Source: Bacteroides intestinalis (GTDB lineage Bacteria > Bacteroidota > Bacteroidia > Bacteroidales > Bacteroidaceae). Taken from it: a stretch of 64,000 nt of DNA. Shown here one piece after another: positions 56,501 through 64,000 of this stretch; position 1 is the first letter of the stretch; each line of letters starts with the position of its first letter. The translations under genes were made by a program, and so were the position numbers. The notes beneath the pieces are model-generated. The model was not told the DNA's origin, did no database searches, and saw nothing but the letters and a program-made list of their open reading frames with translations. Location of the stretch: the NCBI RefSeq assembly GCF_003464595.1, contig NZ_QRZF01000011.1, forward strand, positions 1 through 64,000, written 5' to 3'.

Positions 56501-58098
56501 CGAAAACACGTCATTCCATTCCCGGCATTTCATTGATTTCTCCCCCGCCCCATCACGACATTTATTCCATCGAAGACCTGGCACAGTTGATCTTCGACCT
56601 GAAGAATGTAAATCCTCATGCCAAAATCAGTGTGAAGCTGGTAGCCGAAAGCGGTGTAGGAACCATTGCCGCCGGAGTGGCCAAAGCAAAAGCAGACCTT
56701 ATCGTCATCTCCGGTGCGGAAGGTGGTACGGGCGCCTCTCCTGCCTCCAGTATCCGCTATGCCGGTATCTCTCCTGAACTGGGATTGAGTGAAACGCAAC
56801 AAACTCTTGTACTGAACGGTCTGCGCGGGCAAGTGATGCTGCAAGTGGACGGACAACTGAAAACCGGTCGTGACATCGTGCTGATGGCGATGCTGGGTGC
56901 CGAAGAGTTCGGTTTTGCAACCAGCGCTTTGATTGTACTGGGTTGCGTCATGATGCGCAAATGCCATCAGAACACCTGCCCTGTGGGTGTGGCAACGCAG
57001 AACGAGGAACTTCGCCGGCGCTTCCACGGACGCAGCGAATATCTGGTAAACTTCTTCACTTTCCTGGCGCAGGAAGTGCGGGAATATCTCGCCGAAATCG
57101 GTGTGGAACGTCTGGATGACATCATCGGACGGACGGATCTTATTATCCGCAAGTCAGAAAACGAATCACCCAAGCAATCCCTGATTAGTTTCGACAAAAT
57201 ACTGGCACGCGTCGATAATGGTGCAGCCATCCGACACACCATTGACCAGCAACACGGCATCGACCACGTAAAAGACGTTGAAATGCTGCATGCCGCTGCC
57301 GAAGCTCTGGAAAACCAGAAAGAAATCTCACTGGAATATACGATTGCCAATACGGATCGTGCTTGCGGAGCCATGCTTTCGGGCACCATTGCCGCGAAGT
57401 ACGGTGAAGCGGGACTGCCGGAACATACGTTGAACGTAAAGTTCAAGGGTTCTGCAGGGCAAAGTTTCGGTGCCTTCCTTGTACCGGGTGTCAACTTCAA
57501 GCTGGAAGGTGAAGCGAACGATTACCTCGGCAAAGGCCTTTCGGGCGGACGGATTGCCGTGTTGCCTCCAGTACGCTCTAACTTCCAGGCCGAGAAGAAT
57601 ACGATTGCAGGAAACACCTTGCTCTATGGCGCAACCAGTGGTGAAGTTTACATCAATGGGCGCGTAGGCGAACGTTTTGCTGTCCGCAATTCCGGTGCCA
57701 TTGCCGTAGTAGAGGGTGTAGGCGATCATTGTTGCGAGTACATGACGGGCGGTCGTGTGGTAGTCCTCGGTTCAACAGGGCGCAACTTCGCAGCCGGTAT
57801 GTCGGGTGGTGTAGCTTATGTATGGAATAAGGATGGAAACTTCGATTATTTCTGTAACATGGAAATGGTGGAACTAAGCCTCATCGAAGAAGCCTCCTAT
57901 CGTAAGGAGTTGCACGAACTCATCCGTCAGCACTACCTCTATACAGGCTCCAACCTGGCACGCACTATGCTTGATGACTGGAACCGATATGTGGATGAGT
58001 TTATCCAGATAGTCCCCATCGAGTACAAGAAGGTACTGCAAGAAGAGCAAATGCGGAAACTGCAACAGAAGATTGCAGAGATGCAGAGAGATTATTAA
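53524..58098 (+). CDS. gltB: Glutamate synthase large subunit
   Basis: A 1524-residue ferredoxin- or NADPH-type GOGAT subunit producing glutamate from glutamine and 2-oxoglutarate. After a 45-residue propeptide the Ntn amidotransferase begins at C46 (HDACGVGML). The central domain, the FMN-binding synthase domain (about 850-1230, with GEGGEDSARF and KPGEGGQLPG) and the 3Fe-4S cysteines in MMRKCHQNTCPVGVATQ are intact. The C-terminal GXGXG beta-helix domain ends near 1500. It works with GltD, encoded 138 bases downstream. Upstream lies the repeat-filled divergent region shared with glmS. Confidence 0.96.
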   Translation: MKEELFNNETKRKAEQQRRKESQHPVYQRQPKQLGLYDAENEHDACGVGMLVNIHGGKSHELVESALKVLENMRHRGAEGADNKTGDGAGILLQIPHEFILLQGIPVPEKGKYGTGLLFLPKDEKDQGAILSIIIEEIEKEGLTLMHLRNVPTCPEILGESALANEPDIKQIFITGFTESETADRKLYLIRKRIENKVRKSDIATHEDFYVVSLSTKNIIYKGMLSSLQLRGYFPDLTNPYFTSGIALVHSRFSTNTFPTWGLAQPFRILAHNGEINTIRGNRGWMEARESVLSSPVLGDIREIRPIIQPGMSDSASLDNVLEFLVMSGLSLPHAMAMLVPESFNEKNPISEDLKAFYEYHSILMEPWDGPAALLFSDGRFAGGMLDRNGLRPARYLITHNDMMVVASEVGVMDFEPGDIKEKGRLQPGKILLVDTEKGEIYYDGELKKQLAEAKPYRSWLATNRIELDELKSGRKVAHTVPDYERMLRTFGYSKEDVERLIVPMCTTGAEPINSMGNDTPLAVLSDKPQLLYNYFRQQFAQVTNPPIDPIREELVMSLTEYIGAVGMNILTPSESHCKMVRLNHPILNNAQLDILCNIRYKGFKTVKLPLLFEVAKGRAGLQEALTALCKQAEESVSEGVNYIVLSDRDVDATHAAIPSLLAVSAVHHHLISVGKRVQTALVVESGEIREVMHAALLLGFGASALNPYMAFAVIDKLVAKKEIQLDYATAEKKYIKSICKGLFKIMSKMGISTIRSYRGAKIFEAVGLSEELSNAYFGGLRSTIGGIRLDEVARDAIAFHDAGFAAQVDGLLPNNGLYAFRKDGEKHAWNPETISTLQLATRLGSYKKFKEFTSLVDRKEAPIFLRDFLDFRRAPISIDKVEPVENIMHRFVTGAMSYGSISKEAHEAMAIAMNRIHGRSNTGEGGEDSARFTPREDGTSLRSAIKQVASGRFGVTTEYLVNADEIQIKVAQGAKPGEGGQLPGFKVDQVIAKTRHSIPGISLISPPPHHDIYSIEDLAQLIFDLKNVNPHAKISVKLVAESGVGTIAAGVAKAKADLIVISGAEGGTGASPASSIRYAGISPELGLSETQQTLVLNGLRGQVMLQVDGQLKTGRDIVLMAMLGAEEFGFATSALIVLGCVMMRKCHQNTCPVGVATQNEELRRRFHGRSEYLVNFFTFLAQEVREYLAEIGVERLDDIIGRTDLIIRKSENESPKQSLISFDKILARVDNGAAIRHTIDQQHGIDHVKDVEMLHAAAEALENQKEISLEYTIANTDRACGAMLSGTIAAKYGEAGLPEHTLNVKFKGSAGQSFGAFLVPGVNFKLEGEANDYLGKGLSGGRIAVLPPVRSNFQAEKNTIAGNTLLYGATSGEVYINGRVGERFAVRNSGAIAVVEGVGDHCCEYMTGGRVVVLGSTGRNFAAGMSGGVAYVWNKDGNFDYFCNMEMVELSLIEEASYRKELHELIRQHYLYTGSNLARTMLDDWNRYVDEFIQIVPIEYKKVLQEEQMRKLQQKIAEMQRDY

Positions 58099-58100
58099 GA

Positions 58101-58205
58101 GATTTATGATTTCAGATTTATGATTTTATGACTTGCCGGACGGTATCATAAGGGCATGCCATAGCGTAAGCCTAAGCAGAGATCATAAATCCGAAATCGT
58201 AAATC
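58101..58205. repeat. Inverted repeat in the gltB-gltD spacer
   Basis: GATTTATGATTTCAGATTTA and the next four bases (58101-58124) match the reverse complement of 58182-58205 at 22 of 24 positions. ATAAATC units continue to 58230. It is a different sequence family from the other spacer repeats. Confidence 0.65.
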
Positions 58206-58236
58206 TAAACATAAATCATAAATTATAAATCTAAAA

Positions 58237-59577
58237 ATGGCAGATCCAAAAGCATTCTTAAACATACCACGACAGGAAGCGGGATACCGTCCTGTCCACG
58301 AACGCATCACCGACTTCAGTCAGGTGGAGCAAACTTTAAACAGTCACGAACGTAAACTCCAGGCATCACGTTGCATGGATTGCGGTGTACCCTTCTGTCA
58401 CTGGGCATGCCCGTTGGGCAATAAGCAACCTGAATTTCAGGATGCACTTTATAAAGGTAAATGGCGCGAAGCATACGAAGTACTCGCTGCCACAAACGAC
58501 TTCCCCGAATTTACCGGACGCATCTGTCCGGCACTTTGCGAAAAGTCATGTGTACTGAAGCTTTCGTGCGATGAGCCTGTCACCATTCGTGAAAACGAGG
58601 CGGCTATTGCCGAAGCGGCTTTTCGCGAAGGGTATATCGTGCCCATTCAGCCCGAACGTAATGGAAAGCGGGTTGCCATCATCGGTGCAGGTCCTGCGGG
58701 ACTCTCCGCTGCCTGCCGGCTGAATGCTAAAGGCTATGAAGTGACTCTTTTTGACAGCAAACCCATGCCCGGCGGATTACTGCGCTATGGTATTCCTAAT
58801 TTTAAACTTGATAAGGCAGTAATCGACCGCCGGATGGGAGTGCTTGAAGCCGAAGGTATCAAGTTCGAAATGGGCGTAACGGTAGATGTACAGAAACTCC
58901 CCGCGGGCTTTGATGCCTACTGCATCTGTACCGGGACGCCGCAGGCACGCGACCTCAACATTCCCGGACGCGAACTGAAAGGTATTTATCTTGCCCTCGA
59001 AATGCTGTCCCAGCAAAATCATATCCTCGATGGAGAAACGTTCCCCAAAGACCGTCTGGTAAATGCCAAAGGCAAACGGGTTCTCGTCATCGGTGGCGGT
59101 GATACAGGATCAGACTGCATCGGTACGAGTATCCGCCAGGGAGCCGTGAGTGTGACACAGATTGAAATCATGCCACAGCCTCCCGTAGGTCACAATGACG
59201 CTACTCCTTGGCCGCAATGGCCCATTGTGCTGAAGACGACTTCAAGTCACGAAGAAGGTTGCACGCGCCGCTGGTCGCTGGCATCCAATCAGTTTATTGG
59301 CAAGAATGGAAAAGTCTGCGGTGTAGAGGTGGAAGAAGTGGAATGGATTCCGGCTCAGGATGGAGGACGCCCTACCATGAAACCTACCGGAAAGAAGGAA
59401 GTGATAGACGCCGATATGGTACTTCTGGCCATGGGCTTCCTGAAACCGGAACAACCGGAATTTCCGGAAAATGTATTCGTAGCAGGTGATGCGGCACGTG
59501 GTGCCAGCCTTGTGGTGCATGCACTGGCGGACGGACGGAGAGTGGCAGAGAGAATAGACAAGTATTTGAGTAACTAA
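58237..59577 (+). CDS. gltD: Glutamate synthase small subunit
   Basis: A 446-residue flavoprotein that passes electrons from NADPH to GltB. The N-terminal part has the two cysteine clusters for 4Fe-4S centres (CMDCGVPFCHWACP and CPALCEKSC...SC). The FAD site is AIIGAGPAGLSAACRL (about 150) and the NADPH site VLVIGGGDTGSDCIG (about 285). The C-terminal GDAARGASLVVHALADGR completes the FAD fold. Length is about 25 residues short of E. coli GltD. It is co-directional with gltB and asnB. Confidence 0.95.
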   Translation: MADPKAFLNIPRQEAGYRPVHERITDFSQVEQTLNSHERKLQASRCMDCGVPFCHWACPLGNKQPEFQDALYKGKWREAYEVLAATNDFPEFTGRICPALCEKSCVLKLSCDEPVTIRENEAAIAEAAFREGYIVPIQPERNGKRVAIIGAGPAGLSAACRLNAKGYEVTLFDSKPMPGGLLRYGIPNFKLDKAVIDRRMGVLEAEGIKFEMGVTVDVQKLPAGFDAYCICTGTPQARDLNIPGRELKGIYLALEMLSQQNHILDGETFPKDRLVNAKGKRVLVIGGGDTGSDCIGTSIRQGAVSVTQIEIMPQPPVGHNDATPWPQWPIVLKTTSSHEEGCTRRWSLASNQFIGKNGKVCGVEVEEVEWIPAQDGGRPTMKPTGKKEVIDADMVLLAMGFLKPEQPEFPENVFVAGDAARGASLVVHALADGRRVAERIDKYLSN

Positions 59578-59596
59578 CCCCTAATCACTAAGCATC

Positions 59597-61336
59597 ATGT
59601 GTGGAATCGTAGGTATCTTCAATATCAAATCTCAATCCCAGGAATTGAGAAACAAAGCGCTTCGAATGGCGCAGAAAATCCGTCATCGCGGACCGGACTG
59701 GAGTGGTATTTATGTAGGCGGCAGTGCCATCCTGGCTCACGAACGTCTTTCCATCGTCGATCCGGAAAGTGGCGGACAACCATTGTACTCTCCGGATGGC
59801 AAGCAAATCCTTGCTGTCAACGGTGAGATCTATAATCATCGGGAAATCCGTTCCCGCTACGCCGGCAAGTATGCTTTCCGTACAGGATCGGACTGTGAAG
59901 TCATCCTCGCATTATATAAGGATAAAGGCATTCATTTCCTCGAAGAATTGAACGGTATCTTCGCCTTTGCCCTTTACGATGAGGAAGCAGACGATTATCT
60001 GATTGCCCGTGACCCTATCGGGGTAATCCCTCTTTATATCGGTCGTGACGACCAGGGACATATCTACGTCGGTAGCGAACTGAAAGCTCTCGAAGGTTTC
60101 TGTGATACCTACGAGCCTTTTCTGCCCGGACATTATTTCTGGGGACGTGAAGGGAAAATGCATCGTTGGTATCAACGCCCCTGGATGACTTGGGAAGGAG
60201 TGGAAAAGTTGACAAGGGAAGAAGGGAACAAGTTGACAAGGGGAGATGACAGCGTAGCCTCTTGTCCCCTCGTCAACTCGTCCCCTCGTCAACTTATAAA
60301 ACTCGCCCTTGAAGCTGCCGTGCAACGCCAGTTAATGTCCGATGTTCCTTACGGTGTTCTGCTCAGTGGTGGCCTCGACTCTTCCGTCATCTCTGCCATT
60401 GCCAAGAAATACGCCCGCAAGCGCATTGAAACCAACAACCAGAGCGAAGCCTGGTGGCCTCAACTTCACTCCTTCGCCGTCGGCCTGCGCGGTGCACCGG
60501 ACTTGATTAAAGCCCGTGAAGTGGCGGAATACATCGGCACCGTTCACCATGAAATCAATTATACCATTCAGGAAGGGCTCGATGCCTTGCGTGATGTCAT
60601 CTACTTTATCGAAACATACGACGTTACCACTGTTCGTGCTTCCACACCGATGTACCTGTTGGCACGTGTCATCAAGTCTATGGGTATCAAAATGGTGCTT
60701 AGTGGCGAAGGTGCTGATGAGGTTTTCGGTGGTTATCTCTACTTCCACAAAGCCCCCACACCGCAGGCTTTCCACGAAGAAACGATCCGTAAGCTCTCCA
60801 AATTGCACCTGTACGACTGTCTGCGTGCGAACAAGAGCCTTTCTGCCTGGGGTGTGGAAGGTCGTGTTCCCTTCCTCGATAAAGAGTTCCTGGATGTGGC
60901 AATGAACCTCAGCCCTGCCGTCAAGATGTGTCCGGGCAAAGAAGTGGAGAAGCGCATTGTGCGCGAAGCTTTTCAGGATATGCTGCCTCAGAGTGTTGCC
61001 TGGCGACAAAAAGAGCAATTCTCCGATGGCGTCGGTTACAATTGGATTGATACATTGAAGGCCATTACTTCTGCCGCCGTCACCGACCATCAGATGGAAC
61101 ATGCCGCCGAACGGTTTCCCATCAATCCACCACAGAATAAGGAGGAATATTACTATCGTAGCATTTTCGAAGAACACTTCCCCAGTCAGTCGGCTGCCCG
61201 AAGCGTGCCCAGTGTGCCGAGCGTGGCTTGCTCTACTGCTGAAGCACTCGCTTGGGATGCCACGTTGCAAGGGAAAAATGATCCGAGCGGACGGGCGGTG
61301 GCAGATGTGCACGAGGCAGCCGGGAACGTGGGCTGA
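59597..61336 (+). CDS. asnB: Asparagine synthase B (glutamine-hydrolysing)
   Basis: A 579-residue enzyme forming asparagine from aspartate, ATP and glutamine. The start MCGIVGIF gives the Cys2 nucleophile; the glutaminase domain runs to about residue 200. The synthetase domain contains the ATP loop LLSGGLDSSVISAIAKKY and SGEGADEVFGGY, and the family end NDPSGRAVADVHEAA. Between the two domains (about 204-233) lie residues encoded by a hairpin repeat (60206-60295) that other AsnB proteins I recall lack. The insert keeps the frame, so the protein is probably functional. Short spacer to gltD (19 bases) with TAATCACTAA. Confidence 0.93.
   Translation: MCGIVGIFNIKSQSQELRNKALRMAQKIRHRGPDWSGIYVGGSAILAHERLSIVDPESGGQPLYSPDGKQILAVNGEIYNHREIRSRYAGKYAFRTGSDCEVILALYKDKGIHFLEELNGIFAFALYDEEADDYLIARDPIGVIPLYIGRDDQGHIYVGSELKALEGFCDTYEPFLPGHYFWGREGKMHRWYQRPWMTWEGVEKLTREEGNKLTRGDDSVASCPLVNSSPRQLIKLALEAAVQRQLMSDVPYGVLLSGGLDSSVISAIAKKYARKRIETNNQSEAWWPQLHSFAVGLRGAPDLIKAREVAEYIGTVHHEINYTIQEGLDALRDVIYFIETYDVTTVRASTPMYLLARVIKSMGIKMVLSGEGADEVFGGYLYFHKAPTPQAFHEETIRKLSKLHLYDCLRANKSLSAWGVEGRVPFLDKEFLDVAMNLSPAVKMCPGKEVEKRIVREAFQDMLPQSVAWRQKEQFSDGVGYNWIDTLKAITSAAVTDHQMEHAAERFPINPPQNKEEYYYRSIFEEHFPSQSAARSVPSVPSVACSTAEALAWDATLQGKNDPSGRAVADVHEAAGNVG
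60206..60295. repeat. REP-like hairpin inside asnB
   Basis: Two left copies, AAGTTGACAAGGGAA (60206-60220) and CAAGTTGACAAGGGGA (60229-60244), and two right copies, TCCCCTCGTCAACT (60265-60278) and TCCCCTCGTCAACTT (60281-60295), can pair as a two-step hairpin. It lies in frame between the two AsnB domains. Confidence 0.75.
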
Positions 61337-61396
61337 CAAGGCCTGTTACAAGCAGAGCCTACTGTGTAAACAATTTACCAAGCAAGATCCATCAAT

Positions 61397-61538
61397 AGAA
61401 TGCTGAGCATTCTTATCACAGTCTCAAATATAGACAAATAACAGGCGTTTTTCTGCTTTATTAAGCTTCTTGTTATTCGTTTTTAAAGAATAACGGGAAC
61501 GTTTTTAAAGAATGTGCTCAACGTTTATTAAAAACGTA
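61397..61538. repeat. Palindrome and CGTTTTTAAAGAAT repeats downstream of asnB
   Basis: AGAATGCT-G-AGCATTCT (61397-61413) is a perfect 8-base palindrome. CGTTTTTAAAGAAT occurs at 61478-61491 and 61500-61513, with a related inverted ATTAAAAACG near 61529-61538; its reverse complement is also at 1376-1389. The stretch 61337-61926 contains no gene I can support. Confidence 0.5.
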
Positions 61539-61573
61539 AAAAGCCTCTTTTAAGCCCGAATCTAATAAATATC

Positions 61574-61626
61574 AACAAGAAAGGCGATAATTTCCCATTG
61601 AAATTACCGCCTTTCTTGTTTTTTGT
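61574..61626 (+). terminator. Rho-independent terminator downstream of asnB
   Basis: A 21-base arm (61574-61594, AACAAGAAAGGCGATAATTT and one more base) pairs at 20 positions with 61600-61620, followed by TTTTG. It is the likely end of the gltB-gltD-asnB transcript despite the distance of about 240 bases. Confidence 0.65.
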
Positions 61627-61926
61627 CTGTTATTATCTTAAAAAATAAGTCGTATGAATTCTCTATTATCAACTACCCTGCAAAAATACGACATCCGAAA
61701 GGCAAAGTCAAGTATTTAGGTTGTTTTTTCCGACTTTTCTTTTTTTATTTTTTAATTCTTCCATTTTGTTTTGTCCGATACCATTTTCTCTAATTTTAAG
61801 AATTAGAAATTAGGAACTTACGTTAACTTAACACACAACAAAGAGGAAATATAAAAGGACTCTCTACTCCAATCCGCATAAGATAGTGTCAAAACGGAAT
61901 AAAAGAACGCGAATTACACAAATCCG

Positions 61927-63474
61927 TCATTCAATAACCCACTTCTCTATATTCCTTGTTTTATTACTGAAGTTCACACCTATTTTGAATAATTTCCTCG
62001 GGTCTGCCTCAAAAGGAAGAGCATACTGTTTTTCTTCTATTTGCTGCAAAGCTTCTTCTGCAGTACCTTCCAGTTTGAATTCCATGACGTAAATGTAATC
62101 GGCAGTCTTCACTACCAGATCCACCCTCCCTTCCGAAGTGTGATACTCCGCCTGTGTGTAGAAACCCACCAGTTTGAAGACGATAAACAGCACATTTTGG
62201 TAATGTAATTCCAAGTCTTTCACCAATTCATAAGGTGTGTCGGCAAAAAAGCTTTGCAGCCTCTTAAAGAAAGCGTTAGGTTGGCCCATCTCTATCTCAC
62301 GGACAAATTTTTGTATCTCAAACGGCGCTTCTAACTGGTTGAAACGGGTATAAAACGGCATCAGAAATCTGATAAAACCCTCTTCCACTTCCCGGTTCGG
62401 AAAACCGAGACGGTAAAGCCCGAAACGTTTATCATACCCCTTTATCGTGAGATAACCGCTTTGGAAAATAACCGGTATGGGTTCGTTGTCGCCATAAATA
62501 CAGTTCAGCACATCAGCATCCGTTTCTTCATGCGCCATGCGCTCCAAATTGTAATGATTGCGTCTCAGCAACTCCACAAGGTAAGTAGGCGTTCCGGTTT
62601 CAAACCAATAGTTGCCGAATTTCATCTTAAAGAATGTATTCAGCAAACTGAAAGGATTGTAGATGCCGTCCGTGTTTTCTGTAAAGTGATAACCGTCATA
62701 GCACGCTTTCAGTTCATTGCACACTTCCTGATACGTCATTTTCTGCGCGGCTGCCAATTCGTGCAGGTCTTCTTCAAAATTAAGATGTATCTCCTTTTCA
62801 GTAATTCCACAGATAGAAATAAACGGCTCGTCCATGGAGATGTCATTCAGATTGTTCAGGTCACTGAACACACTGACTTTACCGAACTTGGTCACTCCCG
62901 TCAGCAAGGCAAACTTGATGCAGCCGTCCATCGTTTTCAGTACGCCATAGAAAGGTTTCAGAGTGTTGCGGAATTCGCGTTGCAGTTCCTCGTTGCCGAT
63001 AGCCTGGAGCAAGGGTTTGTCATATTCGTCGATGAGAATGGCTACACGCTCACCACTTTGCTCATAGGCCCGTCCCACAACTCCTGCAAAGCGCAAGGCA
63101 AGGGTCGTTTCGGCAGAACGCGTTCCATAAAGTGACTCCCAGTAATCAAGCGTTTCATTCAGTATTTTGTCCAGACTATCCGGCGTATCATATTTCCCGA
63201 TATTCAAGTCCAGATGGAACACGGGACGTTTCACCCAGTCTTTTTCCAAAGTCTCCACCGCCAAGCCTTCAAACAAGTCCCGTTTCGCCTCAAAATAGGC
63301 TTCGAGCGTGGAAATCAGCAGGCTCTTCCCAAAACGGCGGGGGCGGGAAAGGAAATAGTAACTGCCACTCTTCACCAACTTATACATCAATGCAGTTTTA
63401 TCCACATAAACGTATCCTTCTTTACGAATCTTCTCGAAGTTTTGTATCCCGATAGGATATATTCTGTTACCCAT
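61927..63474 (-). CDS. AAA-ATPase-like/PD-(D/E)XK nuclease-like protein
   Basis: A 515-residue protein of a family very abundant in Bacteroides. The N-terminal AAA-like ATPase domain has Walker A-like SRPRRFGKSLL (near residue 37) and Walker B-like VAILIDEYDKPLL. The C-terminal PD-(D/E)XK nuclease-like domain shows D in EGRVDLVV and E-x-K in YVMEFKLEG, followed by the helix QQIEEKQYA. The start at 63474 (MGNRIYPIG) is preferred over longer ones because AGAAGGAGG lies just upstream. Function is unproven; proposals range from mobile-element to nucleic-acid maintenance roles. It stands alone. Confidence 0.85.
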   Translation of the reverse strand: MGNRIYPIGIQNFEKIRKEGYVYVDKTALMYKLVKSGSYYFLSRPRRFGKSLLISTLEAYFEAKRDLFEGLAVETLEKDWVKRPVFHLDLNIGKYDTPDSLDKILNETLDYWESLYGTRSAETTLALRFAGVVGRAYEQSGERVAILIDEYDKPLLQAIGNEELQREFRNTLKPFYGVLKTMDGCIKFALLTGVTKFGKVSVFSDLNNLNDISMDEPFISICGITEKEIHLNFEEDLHELAAAQKMTYQEVCNELKACYDGYHFTENTDGIYNPFSLLNTFFKMKFGNYWFETGTPTYLVELLRRNHYNLERMAHEETDADVLNCIYGDNEPIPVIFQSGYLTIKGYDKRFGLYRLGFPNREVEEGFIRFLMPFYTRFNQLEAPFEIQKFVREIEMGQPNAFFKRLQSFFADTPYELVKDLELHYQNVLFIVFKLVGFYTQAEYHTSEGRVDLVVKTADYIYVMEFKLEGTAEEALQQIEEKQYALPFEADPRKLFKIGVNFSNKTRNIEKWVIE

Positions 63475-63515
63475 GTCCTTGCCTCCTTCTACTATAATAG
63501 TATTCATTAATGCTA

Positions 63516-63615
63516 CAAAGATAATGTAAACCGAGAACAGTAAAAAATGAACTCGTTCATTTTTTATGCCGAGGTGCAGCTTATCTTCTTCAAAGATAAT
63601 GCAAATCGAAGGCAG
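63516..63615. promoter_or_regulatory. Duplicated promoter segment with a long palindrome
   Basis: A 25-base block (63516-63540) recurs at 63591-63615 with 20 matches. Both carry CAAAGATA, i.e. minus-strand -7 box TATCTTTG. Between them lies AAAAAATGAAC-TC-GTTCATTTTTT (63542-63565), a palindrome with 11-base arms. The region separates the nuclease-like gene from the ABC ATPase gene, whose own -7 box TACCTTTG is at 63642-63649. Confidence 0.5.
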
Positions 63616-63715
63616 CACTTTCATTTTCCCAATTTATTCCCTACCTTTGTACCCGCTTTTTTTAGAAAGGCAGAATTCGTTCTATTAGTTTTAGGTTAAA
63701 CACTTAATAACGCTT

Positions 63716-64000
63716 ATGCAAAAGTCTGACTGCATCATCGGTGTAGAGCACGTATCGAAATACTTCGGAGACAAAGCCGTACTGAATGATGTAAACCTCT
63801 CTGTCCGTAAGGGCGAATTTGTAACGATATTGGGCCCCTCCGGCTGCGGCAAGACTACTTTGTTGCGCCTGATAGCCGGTTTCCAGACCGCCTCGGAAGG
63901 TATCATCACCATCGCCGGAAAAGACATCACGCAAACACCGCCACACCAACGTCCGGTGAATACCGTCTTTCAGAAGTATGCCCTTTTCCCCCACCTCAAC
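63716..64000 (+). CDS. potA: PotA-like ABC transporter ATPase (N-terminal part, runs off the window)
   Basis: The first 95 codons of an ABC ATPase, open to the window end. It shows A-loop and first strand [20 protein letters not shown], Walker [17 protein letters not shown] (near 43) and the Q-loop region [14 protein letters not shown]. The Q-loop sequence and [12 protein letters not shown] are typical of spermidine/putrescine importers, so polyamine uptake is the likely role. Permease and binding-protein genes should follow beyond 64000. A -7 box TACCTTTG lies 66 bases upstream. Confidence 0.85.
   Translation, partial: MQKSDCIIGVEHVSKYFGDKAVLNDVNLSVRKGEFVTILGPSGCGKTTLLRLIAGFQTASEGIITIAGKDITQTPPHQRPVNTVFQKYALFPHLN

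Overview
The window comes from a Bacteroides-type gut bacterium (phylum Bacteroidota). Evidence: the fuc operon has the gene order known from Bacteroides thetaiotaomicron; there are fimbrillin, DUF3244 and GG-leader precursor proteins; TPR-transmembrane-HTH regulators recur; and many starts are preceded by the Bacteroides promoter box TAnnTTTG. TAA/TGA stops are used normally and A+T is high. No rRNA, tRNA, CRISPR array, integrase or transposase gene was seen.

Bases 1-7500 are accessory. They hold a DUF4919-like gene broken by a TGA codon, the C-terminal remnant of a TPR/HTH regulator, a structured non-coding repeat, and an arsenic resistance locus: arsR, then thioredoxin-like, ArsF-like and ArsG-like genes, arsD, arsA and acr3. 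arsR has its own terminator, and a GTTCG-N8-CGAAC operator sits in front of both arsR and the rest of the operon. A P-loop protein and one doubtful small ORF follow.

Bases 7555-16568 look like a secreted-peptide (bacteriocin or RiPP-like) locus. It contains a membrane TPR/HTH regulator, a DUF3244 protein, a VKOR-thioredoxin oxidase with a degenerate C39-like N-terminus, a 69-residue double-glycine precursor with two cysteines in its 46-residue core, a possible 21-codon ORF coupled to a TlpA-like thioredoxin, a C39 peptidase-ABC exporter and an HlyD adaptor. The parts fit together as precursor synthesis, disulfide formation and leader cleavage with export. No dedicated immunity gene is obvious.

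Bases 16600-24100 are mixed: two neighbouring genes broken in poly-A tracts, an AlaX-like editing protein, a GH43 glycosidase, an Hsp20 gene behind a sigma-54-like promoter, an acyltransferase, and a short protein plus fimbrillin pair. Bases 24110-36393 hold a second TPR/HTH regulator, a TolC-HlyD-ABC exporter operon (YbhGFSR-like) divergent from an AraC regulator, and a hybrid two-component sensor. Bases 36553-43261 are the L-fucose operon (fucR, I, A, K, mutarotase, P), with a shared operator-like repeat upstream of fucR and fucI. A VapBC-like toxin-antitoxin pair follows.

Bases 44203-61336 are a nitrogen and glutamine block: carB, carA, a PurF-like amidophosphoribosyltransferase and glmS on the minus strand, divergent from gltB, gltD and asnB on the plus strand. 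Five proteins here carry a glutamine amidotransferase domain. Several spacers carry short palindromic repeats, a REP-like hairpin lies in frame inside asnB, and the 1.1 kb glmS-gltB gap is a nested inverted-repeat composite. The window ends with an AAA-ATPase/PD-(D/E)XK nuclease-like protein and the start of a potA-like ABC ATPase gene.
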